The notes below the pieces were generated by a model. It was not told the DNA's origin. It did not search any database and was given only the letters and a program-made list of their open reading frames with translations. Shown here in pieces: positions 26,711 through 34,671 of a stretch of DNA of 64,000 nt. The translations under genes were made by a program, and so were the position numbers. Source of the DNA: an uncultured Kiloniellaceae bacterium (GTDB lineage: Bacteria; Pseudomonadota; Alphaproteobacteria; Kiloniellales; Kiloniellaceae); assembly GCA_947500035.1 (NCBI GenBank), contig CANMQP010000020.1, positions 1-64,000 of the forward strand, read 5' to 3'. Each line of letters begins with the position of its first letter. Within the stretch, counting starts at the first letter, position 1.

Positions 26711-26866
26711 GGCACGGGTTCTCACTCAAAAAGTCTTCATGATGCGCCAGTTAAGCGGGTAGGGAGTTAATTACCGATTAATTGCGCAGGGTTTAACTAT
26801 TTGAAATTGTGAGAAACTTATCTAAAATTCTATCGATTCCTCGTATTTGGGGAGCTGTGGGGCGGC

Positions 26867-27616
26867 CTATGGGCGGGCGGTCAGGCCGCCGTCGACAACG
26901 AGTTCCGTTCCCGTGATATAGCTCGCTTTATCGGACAGCAGGAACAGGACGGCATTGGCGATATCCTCCGGATTACCGACGCGGCCCAGGGGAATGGCCT
27001 CGGCGGTGGCTTGCTTGAGCCGAGGGTTCTCGTCCCAGCGGGCCTGCATGGGCGATTGGCAAGGGCCGGGGACCACGCAATTCGAACGGATTTTGCTCGC
27101 TGCAAACTGGATCGCCAGGGACTTGGAGAGGGAAAGGATCGCCGCTTTCGACGCCTGATAGGCGTCCTGAGGTTTATCGTCTCCCCGTAAGGCCTGTGTG
27201 CTTGCGATATGGACCATTGCGCCACCCTGAGAGCGTTTGATCAGGGGAACGGCATGTCGCGTTGTATGGACCATAGTCTTGAGGTCGATTTCCAGCACCT
27301 GATCCCATATGTCGAGATCGATATCCACCATCGAGACATCACGGTCGAACCACAAGACCGCCGCCGCGTTCACGAGATAATCCAGCCGATCCTTCAGCGA
27401 GAAGGCCACAGACATCGCCTCTGCCACGAAGGCATCGTCGGTCAGATCGCCTTCAAGGAAGCGTAAATCCGCCCCGGCATCACTCAAGGCAAGTGGTCGC
27501 GGCTTGATGTCGATGGCCACTACTGAAGCGCCTGCGGCGAGCAGGTCTTGCGTTACGGCAAGGCCCATGCCGCCGGCGGCCCCTGTGACCACAGCGGTCT
27601 TTCCCGTGAATGTCAT
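26867..27616 (-). CDS. Short-chain dehydrogenase/reductase (SDR)
   Basis: 249 aa classical SDR. TAVVTGAAGGMG is the TGxxxGxG cofactor motif, NAAA the structural NNAG equivalent, and the catalytic Ser-Tyr-Lys set is in HIASTQAL and YQASKAAI. VPGPCQSPM and the ending GTELVVDGGLTARP are normal. It likely oxidises or reduces a hydroxyl or keto group with NAD(P). ATG at 27616 chosen. It lies 24 bp downstream of the glutamine synthetase-like gene and is almost certainly cotranscribed with it. Confidence 0.93.
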   Translation of the reverse strand: MTFTGKTAVVTGAAGGMGLAVTQDLLAAGASVVAIDIKPRPLALSDAGADLRFLEGDLTDDAFVAEAMSVAFSLKDRLDYLVNAAAVLWFDRDVSMVDIDLDIWDQVLEIDLKTMVHTTRHAVPLIKRSQGGAMVHIASTQALRGDDKPQDAYQASKAAILSLSKSLAIQFAASKIRSNCVVPGPCQSPMQARWDENPRLKQATAEAIPLGRVGNPEDIANAVLFLLSDKASYITGTELVVDGGLTARP

Positions 27617-27640
27617 AGCGGTTCTCAATCTTTCCGGAAA

Positions 27641-29008
27641 TCAGATGATTTCGAAGTAGCGCTGCATTTCCCAATCGGTGATGGCTTTGCGGAACTCGCG
27701 TTCTTCCCACTCACGTGTTGCGGCGTAGTGGTCGACAAATACGTCGCCGAAGAGTTCGCGCGCCGGCTTTGATCTGCGCAAGCGTCCGGCAGCCTCCATC
27801 AAAGTAGCGGGCAGTTTGCGCTTGGCCGGAAACTTGTGTTCGTAGGCATTGCCTTCAATCGGAGCGTCCGGCTCGATCTCGTTCTCGATGCCCCAAAGAC
27901 CTGACGCAATGGCGCCGGCGACTGCGATGTAGGGATTGATATCAGCGGCGGCCAAACGATACTCGACGCGCTGCGCAAGCGGTTTGCCTGGGATCGCGCG
28001 CAAGGCACAGGTTCGATTTTCGATCCCCCAGCCTGCATCGGTGGGCGCCCAGAAGCCGGGGATGAGCCGGGTGAAGCTGTTCACAGTCGGCGCAATCATC
28101 GACAGAAACTCAGGCATCAGGGCCTGCTGTCCACCGATGAAATGGCGCATGGTATCGCTGATGTTGTGCGGTTTCTTGGGGTCGTGGAAGACCGCTTTAC
28201 CCTTTTTGCCTTGAAGGGAAATGTGGATATGACCGGATTGCCCGGGCCAGTCGGGTGACCACTTGGCCATGAACGTGGCCATCCAGCCGCGCCGCTGGGC
28301 CAGGATCTTGGTGTAGGTCTTAAAAAGAGCGGCTTTGTCGGCGGCCTCCAGGGCACTGTCGTATCCGATCGCGGCTTCCAAGACGCCTGGACCGGTCTCG
28401 GTGTGAAGGCCTTCGATGGGCATGTCCATATCCTGGCACATGGTCAGAAGATCTTCATAGAATTCCGCCTGAACCGAGTTGCGCAGCATGGAGTAACCGA
28501 AAAAGCCCGGTGTGATATTCGTCATGTTGCGATAGTTCTTTTCGCGCACGGACTCGGGTGTCTCATCGAACAGAAAAAACTCGAATTCACAGGCGGCGGT
28601 TGCTGAAAAGCCCATCGCGTCGGCGCGGTCCAGGACCCGACGTAGTGCACCGCGCGGGCAAACCGCCTCGGCACGGCCGGTAAACTCGGCCAGGAACAAG
28701 AGAGCCCCATCCTCCATGGGCAGTTCCCGGCAGCTCTCGGGGATGACGCGGACGGTGGCATCGGGATAGGCGGTGTCCCAGCCGGTAATCGATACGTTGT
28801 CATAGAGCTGATCGTTTGAATCCCAGCCGATGATCACGTCGCAGAAACCGAAACCGCTCTCCAGTGCAGAGAAAAATTTCTCTTTCGACATGTACTTTCC
28901 GCGTAAAACGCCATCGACGTCGAAGATGCCGACCTTCACATGTTCTAGTCCGCGCTCCTCTACAAGGCTGCGCGCATCGTCAGCCGTTTTGACATTGCGT
29001 GGATTCAT
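27641..29008 (-). CDS. Glutamine synthetase-family ligase (PuuA/gamma-glutamylation type)
   Basis: 455 aa type I GS-fold enzyme. Metal and ATP sites are visible in CEFEFFLFDE, GLHTETGPGVLEAAIGYD, GHIHISL and the arginine-rich NRTCALRAIPG. The N-terminal GIFDVDGVLRGKYMSKEKF and lack of the adenylylation-loop signature place it with PuuA-like gamma-glutamyl-amine ligases rather than GlnA. It probably joins glutamate to an amine such as putrescine or ethanolamine. Adjacent SDR, ALDH and N-formylglutamate amidohydrolase genes support a gamma-glutamyl amine degradation pathway; the actual amine is unknown. Confidence 0.9.
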   Translation of the reverse strand: MNPRNVKTADDARSLVEERGLEHVKVGIFDVDGVLRGKYMSKEKFFSALESGFGFCDVIIGWDSNDQLYDNVSITGWDTAYPDATVRVIPESCRELPMEDGALLFLAEFTGRAEAVCPRGALRRVLDRADAMGFSATAACEFEFFLFDETPESVREKNYRNMTNITPGFFGYSMLRNSVQAEFYEDLLTMCQDMDMPIEGLHTETGPGVLEAAIGYDSALEAADKAALFKTYTKILAQRRGWMATFMAKWSPDWPGQSGHIHISLQGKKGKAVFHDPKKPHNISDTMRHFIGGQQALMPEFLSMIAPTVNSFTRLIPGFWAPTDAGWGIENRTCALRAIPGKPLAQRVEYRLAAADINPYIAVAGAIASGLWGIENEIEPDAPIEGNAYEHKFPAKRKLPATLMEAAGRLRRSKPARELFGDVFVDHYAATREWEEREFRKAITDWEMQRYFEII

Positions 29009-29096
29009 TTTTGCTTCCCCTGGTATAATTTGTTGGACCCGTTACAGTGGCTCGCTCGGCGTCTTTGCGATGCCGTTCGGGATCTCGAGAGAACTA

Positions 29097-29879
29097 TCAT
29101 GCGATGCCGGCGCCCTGCGCGTCGAAGCGTGCCAAGGCTGCCGGCAGGCTCTCGATCAGGCGTTGCGCCCAAAAGGCCTGGCCGGCTTCCTCGTCAATCA
29201 GATCATGACGCAACTCGATCAGGATGTGAGGCAGGCCACGTCCCTCGGCATGGACGGGTATGCTGTAGTCGGTCTCGTCGCTGACCGAATAGGGTTGATT
29301 GTCACCGACACAAAGCGTTTCGTCGCGGCTCAACTCCGAGATCATGCAGTGGCTGAGCCCGGGGTCCCGGTTGTACTGAATGCCAATCTGCCATGGACGG
29401 GCGACGTCGTGATAGACTGGCGTGAAGCTGTGAACCGCAACTACAACGCTGCGCTTTTGCGCGCTTTTGCGTTCGTCCAGCAGCGCCGAAATCATAGAGT
29501 GGTATGGCGTGAATATCTTTTGCATGCGTTGCGCGGCGGCCTCGGCGCTTAGATCCGCGTTGCCCGGAACTGCGGTCGCTTCGCTGATTTTGGGGATCGA
29601 CGTCTCCACATGCGGGTGCCGGTTGCAGTCGATGACCAGACGGGAGTAGCCCTGAAGAACGAGTGTCGCATCGAAGGCCTGTGAAAGCTGGTGCGCGACG
29701 GCGGCCGCGCCGATGTCCCATCCGATGTGGCGGTCAACTTCGTGGTCCGGCAGGCCGAGCCCGTTCAGGGCGTCCGGAATACGCTTGCTTGCGTGGTCGC
29801 AGATAATAAAAAACGGGGAGCTGCCCCGGGCACGAACAACTTCGACCGCAGGAGGCTCATGTGGAGCGAGTTCAACCAT
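29097..29879 (-). CDS. N-formylglutamate amidohydrolase family protein
   Basis: 260 aa. PFFIICDHASKRIPDALNGLG is the family opening with the metal-binding histidine, LVIDCNRHP and VVVAVHSFTPV carry further conserved residues, and ILIELRHDLI closes the core. Family members hydrolyse N-formyl-glutamate or other N-acyl/gamma-glutamyl compounds. It precedes the GS-like gene by 88 bp on the same strand, so deacylation or removal of the glutamyl group is a plausible role. ATG at 29879 is chosen; a further upstream in-frame codon would add a 71-residue non-conserved leader. Confidence 0.87.
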   Translation of the reverse strand: MVELAPHEPPAVEVVRARGSSPFFIICDHASKRIPDALNGLGLPDHEVDRHIGWDIGAAAVAHQLSQAFDATLVLQGYSRLVIDCNRHPHVETSIPKISEATAVPGNADLSAEAAAQRMQKIFTPYHSMISALLDERKSAQKRSVVVAVHSFTPVYHDVARPWQIGIQYNRDPGLSHCMISELSRDETLCVGDNQPYSVSDETDYSIPVHAEGRGLPHILIELRHDLIDEEAGQAFWAQRLIESLPAALARFDAQGAGIA

Positions 29880-30933
29880 TATCGGGTAGTGACTGGAAAA
29901 TTGAGGGCAATAGCTGTGCGATATCTGAATGAATGGTCGCCACAGAGGCGCCGTTTGATCGGAATTTGCGAATGTAGGATTTAGACCGAAAACCGGCGTG
30001 CTGTCAGTAACAATAAAGCGGTCCCAGCTGATCAGGCCGGACACGGTGCTTCTTGCGCCGAGTCGCTTTGAACGAAGACCTGCGCCGGGCAAAAACGGAT
30101 AGTCCGAAAATGGCGTTTTCAGTCAGAGGGTTACGGCAGTTATTGTCTCTATTTTCAGCGAAGCAACGTCTTCGTCTGAAACATTGTGCTGAGTCTCTTG
30201 ATGAGGCAACGCAAGGTTGAACTCCCGATTTGACACACAGGAGTCATCCGTCGCCGGTTTCGCGTAAAAAAATTATCAGACTGGTGTTTTCAATCTCCGG
30301 CAGTTGGCGCAAGGCTCCTGATCCTGTGAAATCAGATTTGCTTACGCCCGCGATCACAGCAGGAGTCACCAGTTCACGGGCCAATTAGTTCTTCGGCTGC
30401 GAGACACCTGTTGCGCGTTCCATGGAGGAGTTAGCGGTACGTTGTGCGTAGGCTGGTTAAGTTACTGGTTGTAAGCAGCCTTTCGCATTGAAAAAGCCCG
30501 TAACTGAAGCTCTCCTTTCGGTATCGGGGCTGCTTGAGAGGGATGTTGCAGCCAGCCGCCGACTGCGGGAGATATACAGTAAGAGGAGAACTGGACGCAG
30601 GACATGTCGTATTTAGAGTGCGCCGGTTTGACCACGGCGTCCAGTCATGCTTGCCTATCAGGATTAGATGTAACCGACACTCCCGACTCAAAACGCGATG
30701 CGCACTTCGTCGGTGTCGAAAACACAAATAATTTTCAATTTAAACACGAATATTTAAAATCTGCGGTTACGGTATTTTATCAATTTCCTTGTGAGATGTG
30801 ACAAAATCGGATTGAAAGGGATTTATTCAGGAAGTGTGACTAAGCTGACGACTGCCGTTTGGTCGGCAGGCGCGCATAAAAATAAAAAAGCTTAGAGAAA
30901 CGGGATGGAGCGGATTTTGCGGGAGCGGCAGCC
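29880..30933. other. 1.05-kb stretch without a supported gene
   Basis: Only short frames occur here (for example 30431-30727 minus and 30604-30801 plus), none with a good ribosome site or family signal. GGAGGAG at 30423-30429 leads to no coding frame. CTGCCG/CGGCAG at 30852-30869 is a 6-bp hairpin without a T-run. The stretch becomes AT-rich after 30720. It may hold a decayed gene or an RNA gene, but I cannot demonstrate either. Confidence 0.4.
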
Positions 30934-31323
30934 ATGGTAGCGGAAGTCCGCTATGTTATTTTTTCGACCCAGGAGCTCTCCCGGGCGTTGATAACGGCGC
31001 ACCAAAGCAAAAGCCAGGGTAAGGGAGAGGCCTTGCCTTCAGGTACCGTTCACAGCATCACTCAGGACAGCCGCCCAGGCGTCAAGGTCAGCATCACGAT
31101 CGCGCCGGATCGCTCTTCGGAGCCAATCCTACTGGATTGGACCGAGGATGAGGTTCTGTCTGCTCTGGTAGGATTTTGCCGGGCGACAAATATCCCCTTG
31201 CCGGCTGCGTCCTCAAAGCAACTTGGCAGAATTCGCAACAGTCTTTGTCTCGTCATCACTCTCAATGTGACCGAGGATAAGTTTAAGGACTTTGAGCTCG
31301 CGATCGCCGACAATACGCGTTAG
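30934..31323 (+). CDS. Conserved-looking protein of unknown function
   Basis: 129 aa, soluble, alpha/beta. It opens with MVAEVRYVIFSTQELSRAL and contains a charged, regular middle (VKVSITIAPDRSS then WTEDEVLSALVGFCRATNIP) and an amphipathic C-terminus. GGGAG lies upstream of the ATG. The composition and codon use look like a real alphaproteobacterial gene, but I recognise no family and no motif for catalysis or DNA binding. The preceding kilobase is empty, and the next gene on the same strand starts 122 bp later. Confidence 0.6.
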   Translation: MVAEVRYVIFSTQELSRALITAHQSKSQGKGEALPSGTVHSITQDSRPGVKVSITIAPDRSSEPILLDWTEDEVLSALVGFCRATNIPLPAASSKQLGRIRNSLCLVITLNVTEDKFKDFELAIADNTR

Positions 31324-31444
31324 CGCGGGCCAATGAGATTCCTGCCGGTCCCTGCGCCCTGAAGGTCTCAGGATCGCCGGCCATGCAAACACTGCGCTTG
31401 CCTTCGGCTTCACCTCTCATGCCAACTCCGCTATAAGCTGTTCC

Positions 31445-32050
31445 ATGACCTGGATAAAAACTCTTTCTTACAGCGAGGCCGAAGGCCGGTTGCGCAAGCT
31501 CTACGACCGAGTCAAAGGGCCGGATAACAACGTCGACAATATCATGATGGCGCACAGTTTGCGGCCGCACTCAATGGAGGGCCATATGGCGCTCTATAAA
31601 AACGTGCTGCACCATTCCGCCAACAGTCTTCCGAAATCGCTGCTGGAGATTCTGGGTGTTTACGTCAGTTTGCTCAACGGCTGTGATTACTGCGTCGAGC
31701 ACCATTTTCAGGGTTTGCAGCGGTTGCTTGGAGACGAGCAGAGGGGCGTCGCGATACGCGAAGCGCTCGAAGCCGGCAATCCGGACGCTGCACTCTCAGG
31801 TCGCGAGTTGGCTGCGGCAAACTATGCGAAAACGCTCACGCTCGATCCGCGCAGTCTTGGCTCGCACGATGTTCAGGTTCTACGCGACACAGGCCTGGAT
31901 GACGGCCAAATCCTGGAGATCAATCAGGTCGTCAGCTATTTCGCCTATGCCAACCGGACGGTACTGGGGCTGGGCATCAATACCGAGGGTGATGAGCTTG
32001 GCCTCTCACCTAACGACTCAGATGATCCGGATAATTGGTCGCATCGCTGA
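31445..32050 (+). CDS. AhpD-like peroxidase-related protein
   Basis: 201 aa carboxymuconolactone decarboxylase/AhpD-fold protein. The redox motif is C80-DY-C83 followed by H87 (LNGCDYCVEHHFQGLQ), preceded by the helix LLEILGVYVSLLNG. The N-terminal IKTLSYSEAEGRLRKLYDRV and C-terminal NRTVLGLGIN match the peroxidase-related enzyme subfamily. It probably reduces peroxides or acts in thiol redox stress in the cytoplasm. It appears monocistronic and is convergent with the small gene at 32088-32261. Confidence 0.9.
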   Translation: MTWIKTLSYSEAEGRLRKLYDRVKGPDNNVDNIMMAHSLRPHSMEGHMALYKNVLHHSANSLPKSLLEILGVYVSLLNGCDYCVEHHFQGLQRLLGDEQRGVAIREALEAGNPDAALSGRELAAANYAKTLTLDPRSLGSHDVQVLRDTGLDDGQILEINQVVSYFAYANRTVLGLGINTEGDELGLSPNDSDDPDNWSHR

Positions 32051-32087
32051 GCGTATCTTACCCCACCGAACTAACCGCCCGAGCGTA

Positions 32088-32261
32088 TCACCCATTAAGC
32101 CAACCAATGTCTTTCTTGGCGTGCTCGGGGAGATCCTGGATGTGGATCAGCGTTTTCTTCAAGTATTTTCTCTTGCGCGATTCTGCTTTACGTATCGCCA
32201 GCTGGCGTGCAATTTTTCTTATGCTCACAAACGTTGAGCGTGCAGTCTCTTCTTTTGCCAT
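32088..32261 (-). CDS. 57-aa basic protein (possible DUF1127 relative)
   Basis: The frame starts MAKEETARSTFVSIRKIAR at 32261 and ends with KKDIGWLNG and TGA at 32090-32088. A near-perfect Shine-Dalgarno, AAGGAGGAA, lies at the right distance upstream on the minus strand, which is the main reason to call this short gene. The protein is strongly basic in the middle (RKAESRKRKYLKK), and the C-terminal H-x3-DIG pattern recalls DUF1127 proteins, which bind RNA in Rhizobiales. That link is tentative. It is divergent from the LysR gene at 32362. Confidence 0.6.
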   Translation of the reverse strand: MAKEETARSTFVSIRKIARQLAIRKAESRKRKYLKKTLIHIQDLPEHAKKDIGWLNG

Positions 32262-32361
32262 CTAAGTTCCTCCTTCTTTTGTCTGTTAAGAGAGATGGCG
32301 TAACGGGAGACCGTTCTCCAATTGAATATTGTGTGTCAGGTATAAGGAGATTTTATGCCCT

Positions 32362-33294
32362 ATGCGCCCGCCACTTCCGCCACTAGCCGCGACCAGGGCC
32401 TTTGAGGCGGCGGCACGCCACGGCAGTTTCACGAAAGCCGCTGCAGAACTCGGGATGACCCAGGCTGCTGTGAGCTATCAGATTAAAGTTCTGGAAGACC
32501 GCGTAGGCAGCCCGCTCTTTCTGCGCAACGCACGAGGTGTCGAGCTCACCGATACGGGCGGGCGTTTTGCGCAGAGGGCGGGTGAGAGCCTGGAGCTTCT
32601 GCGCGATGCCTTTGCTGAAGCAAAAGGTGAGGGCGAAGATACCCTGGTCATCAGCTCCATTCCTACCTTCGCCACAAACTTTCTCGCCCAGAGTCTGGGA
32701 TGCTTTCAGATTGATCATCCTTCGATAGCCGTTCGCGTCGAGGTAACGGATACACTGACCGACTTTGCGTCCGAAGATGTCGACGTTGCCATTCGTTCCG
32801 GGTTGGAGGGAGGTTGGCCCGGATTGGAAAGCGACCTGCTGCTGCCAGCGGTGTTCACGCCTATGCTGAGCCCTAAGCTGGCGGAGACGATCGGGGGCCT
32901 TCATGAGCCGGCCGATCTTCTCAAACTTCCGATGATTGAGCCTTCGGACCCCTTGTGGACGATATGGTTCGCTGCTGCCGGGCTTCCGGATGCCAAGTTA
33001 ACGGAGCAATCAAGCCTCAGGTACGGTTCGCAGGTCCTTGAGGCAAACGCGGCGATTGCCGGTCTCGGCGTGGGAATGCTGACCCAGAGCTTCTATCAGG
33101 ACGCGGTTGCCCTAGGGCAACTCTTTCAGCCCTTCGACATCACCTGCGATGACGGTCAGCGCTACTGGCTGGTCTATCCGGAGGCCCGGCGCGGCACGCG
33201 CAAGATACGTTTGTTCCGGGACTGGATCGTAGGCAAGGTCGCAGAGTTAGTTTCCGAGAGGCAGGAGACCGTATCCGGCAGCCCAGGCACCTAG
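32362..33294 (+). CDS. LysR-family regulator, GcvA-like
   Basis: 310 aa. N-terminal winged helix (LPPLAATRAFEAAARHGSFT, KAAAELGMTQAAVSYQIKVL) and a PBP2-type effector domain (DTLVISSIPTFATNFLAQSL, VDVAIRSG, ANAAIAGLGVGML) typical of GcvA/AmpR-type regulators. ATG at 32362 fits the family start, but AAGGAG at 32344 is better spaced for an ATG at 32355 that opens an overlapping 16-codon frame. GGAGACCGTTCTCC (32306-32319), a dyad just upstream, is a candidate operator. The 3' end overlaps the convergent sdhC by 48 bp. Target genes unknown. Confidence 0.9.
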   Translation: MRPPLPPLAATRAFEAAARHGSFTKAAAELGMTQAAVSYQIKVLEDRVGSPLFLRNARGVELTDTGGRFAQRAGESLELLRDAFAEAKGEGEDTLVISSIPTFATNFLAQSLGCFQIDHPSIAVRVEVTDTLTDFASEDVDVAIRSGLEGGWPGLESDLLLPAVFTPMLSPKLAETIGGLHEPADLLKLPMIEPSDPLWTIWFAAAGLPDAKLTEQSSLRYGSQVLEANAAIAGLGVGMLTQSFYQDAVALGQLFQPFDITCDDGQRYWLVYPEARRGTRKIRLFRDWIVGKVAELVSERQETVSGSPGT

Positions 33295-33645
33295 CGTCAG
33301 CACGAAGCTGACCGCAAGCACGGTCAGACCCGAACAGTAGGCGGTTGCAAGTTCATAGCCGTAGCCGGCATCCCAGAAGAGATGACGGATGCCGTTGCAG
33401 AGGTGGTAGAAGAGCGCGAAGCTCCAGCCGAACAGAAGCAACCGCCCGGGGAGAGATCCTACTACGGCCTGCGCCGTCGCAAAGGCCTCGGGCCCGCTTG
33501 CCACCGCCGCAAGCCAACACACCAGGAGAAGGCTGCCGAGAGCCAGAGCAATGCCTGTGATGCGGTGCGATATGGAGAGCAGCATGGTCCACTGTAAACG
33601 ATAGATCTGTAAGTGTGGTGACAGTGGTCTGGTTTTCTTCGGCAT
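33247..33645 (-). CDS. sdhC: Succinate dehydrogenase cytochrome b556 subunit
   Basis: 132 aa membrane anchor with three spans (~24-46, ~66-88, ~103-126). The family motifs are intact: RPLSPHLQIYRLQWTM, SISHRITG (quinone site) and FYHLCNGIRHLFWDAGYG with H81 as the haem ligand. Complex II genes are normally sdhCDAB, yet no sdhD, sdhA or sdhB follows; instead the gene ends inside a convergent LysR gene. It may work with subunits encoded elsewhere or be a second copy. Upstream on the same strand, 23 bp away, is a small membrane protein gene. Confidence 0.88.
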   Translation of the reverse strand: MPKKTRPLSPHLQIYRLQWTMLLSISHRITGIALALGSLLLVCWLAAVASGPEAFATAQAVVGSLPGRLLLFGWSFALFYHLCNGIRHLFWDAGYGYELATAYCSGLTVLAVSFVLTLGAWAAGYGLLPLGN

Positions 33646-33668
33646 GGACTGATCTTTTCGAGAAGTGT

Positions 33669-34052
33669 TCAGAAGAAATCGGCAACGTAACCGATGTACG
33701 CAAGATAACCGCCAAAGGCCAGGAAGCCGGTGGTGGTAAGTCTGAGTCCCGTTTTGGATAGCTTTGGAGATTTGAGGGTCAGTCCCGGAACCGCGATGAG
33801 TGCAGCGCCCTTTGCCGCAGCGCCAACACCGACAAGAGAAACGGCAATTTCAGGGGCTGTCGACCATTGAAAATGCTGAACCAAGATGACGAGGCCGACA
33901 ACAAAGTGAGCCGCACCCGAGAGATTGACGAGCATGGGCTCGGCGTTGGTGCTGCTCGCAATCATCCTTTGGTAAAAATCAGCTGACAGCAAAAACCCGA
34001 GACCTGTGACGAGCAGGTAGGGGCCTGCGATCATTGCGATAGTCTCTGTCAT
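33669..34052 (-). CDS. Small four-span membrane protein of unknown function
   Basis: 127 aa with hydrophobic segments near residues 5-24, 42-62, 66-86 and 103-124, separated by short loops (SADFYQRMIAS, LTLKSPKLSK). It matches no family I can name. It is followed 23 bp later by sdhC on the same strand and may be cotranscribed. In sdhC operons a second anchor (SdhD) would be expected, but this protein lacks an SdhD-like haem histidine pattern, follows the wrong order and is too different for that call. Confidence 0.7.
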   Translation of the reverse strand: MTETIAMIAGPYLLVTGLGFLLSADFYQRMIASSTNAEPMLVNLSGAAHFVVGLVILVQHFQWSTAPEIAVSLVGVGAAAKGAALIAVPGLTLKSPKLSKTGLRLTTTGFLAFGGYLAYIGYVADFF

Positions 34053-34120
34053 ATTCTCCGGTCAATCGATGGTTTCCGACGGCCATTCGCCGCGTGTGAA
34101 AAAGTCTCTCGAGGCTCGGT

Positions 34121-34351
34121 TTAGCCGTCCACGTAAACTTCGCCGTCCAGGTCGTCGAGTTTAACCTGAATGTGGGCCCGCACGTCCTGTACCGCCTGAT
34201 TATAGACGTCTGGACAGAGTGTTTTGATTGCCAGTTCGAGAATTTCGTTTGCGCGAAATTCCGATAGCTCTTCGTCGAACTCGTCTCTGAATAGTGACTG
34301 CAGCTGGCCTGTGAACAAGGCCTTTCTGTCGTCAGTCAGTTCGATTTGCAT
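34121..34351 (-). CDS. DUF2164-family protein
   Basis: 76 aa. The sequence MQIELTDDRKALFTGQLQSL, DEELSEFRANEILE and CPDVYNQAVQDVRAHIQVKL matches the conserved layout of DUF2164 proteins (short acidic helical proteins with an invariant YNQAVxD). Function unknown. GGAG lies 8 nt before the ATG. It is the first gene of a minus-strand run that continues with the small membrane protein and sdhC (gap 68 bp). Confidence 0.85.
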   Translation of the reverse strand: MQIELTDDRKALFTGQLQSLFRDEFDEELSEFRANEILELAIKTLCPDVYNQAVQDVRAHIQVKLDDLDGEVYVDG

Positions 34352-34671
34352 GCCGCATCTCCATAAAACCGCCGGAATCGAAGCTCATCCCGTTTTACGG
34401 GTTTTTTAGCTCCCAAGAGGACAGCGATTAAGTTGTGCGAAGAGATCTAGCATGTTGAAATTATTAGTCAAAAAAAATCGAGAGTGGCGCCGGATCATTT
34501 TTCATGGAATCAGTGACGACCTTTGATCCGCCGTTGTTTCACAAGAGTAACGGGCAAAGGCCCAGGCTTAAGCGGCCCCGATTGCAGAGAAGAAACGCTC
34601 GATTTCGCGGTCCCGGATTCCGGTATGGCAATAGGCACGTCAGGTCTCGGCGATGCTTCGCGGGGCCGTCA
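34352..34671. other. Gene-free stretch between polyamine operon and DUF2164 gene
   Basis: 320 bp. It should carry the DUF2164 promoter and the 3' end of the aminotransferase message, for which I see no minus-strand terminator. The only clear element is the plus-strand terminator-like hairpin at 34389-34407. Confidence 0.45.
34389..34407 (+). terminator. Terminator-like hairpin with no obvious upstream gene
   Basis: CCCGT (34389-34393), a TTT loop and ACGGG (34397-34401) are followed by TTTTTT. The T-run makes it functional only for plus-strand transcription, but the genes to its left are on the minus strand, so it would stop an antisense or unannotated transcript. Confidence 0.5.

Noticed and set aside
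30431-30801. Short frames on both strands in the 1-kb gap
   Set aside because: No usable Shine-Dalgarno at the right spacing and no family resemblance.
33669-34052. Four-span protein as SdhD
   Set aside because: It lacks the expected haem-ligand histidine pattern, has four rather than three spans and precedes sdhC instead of following it.
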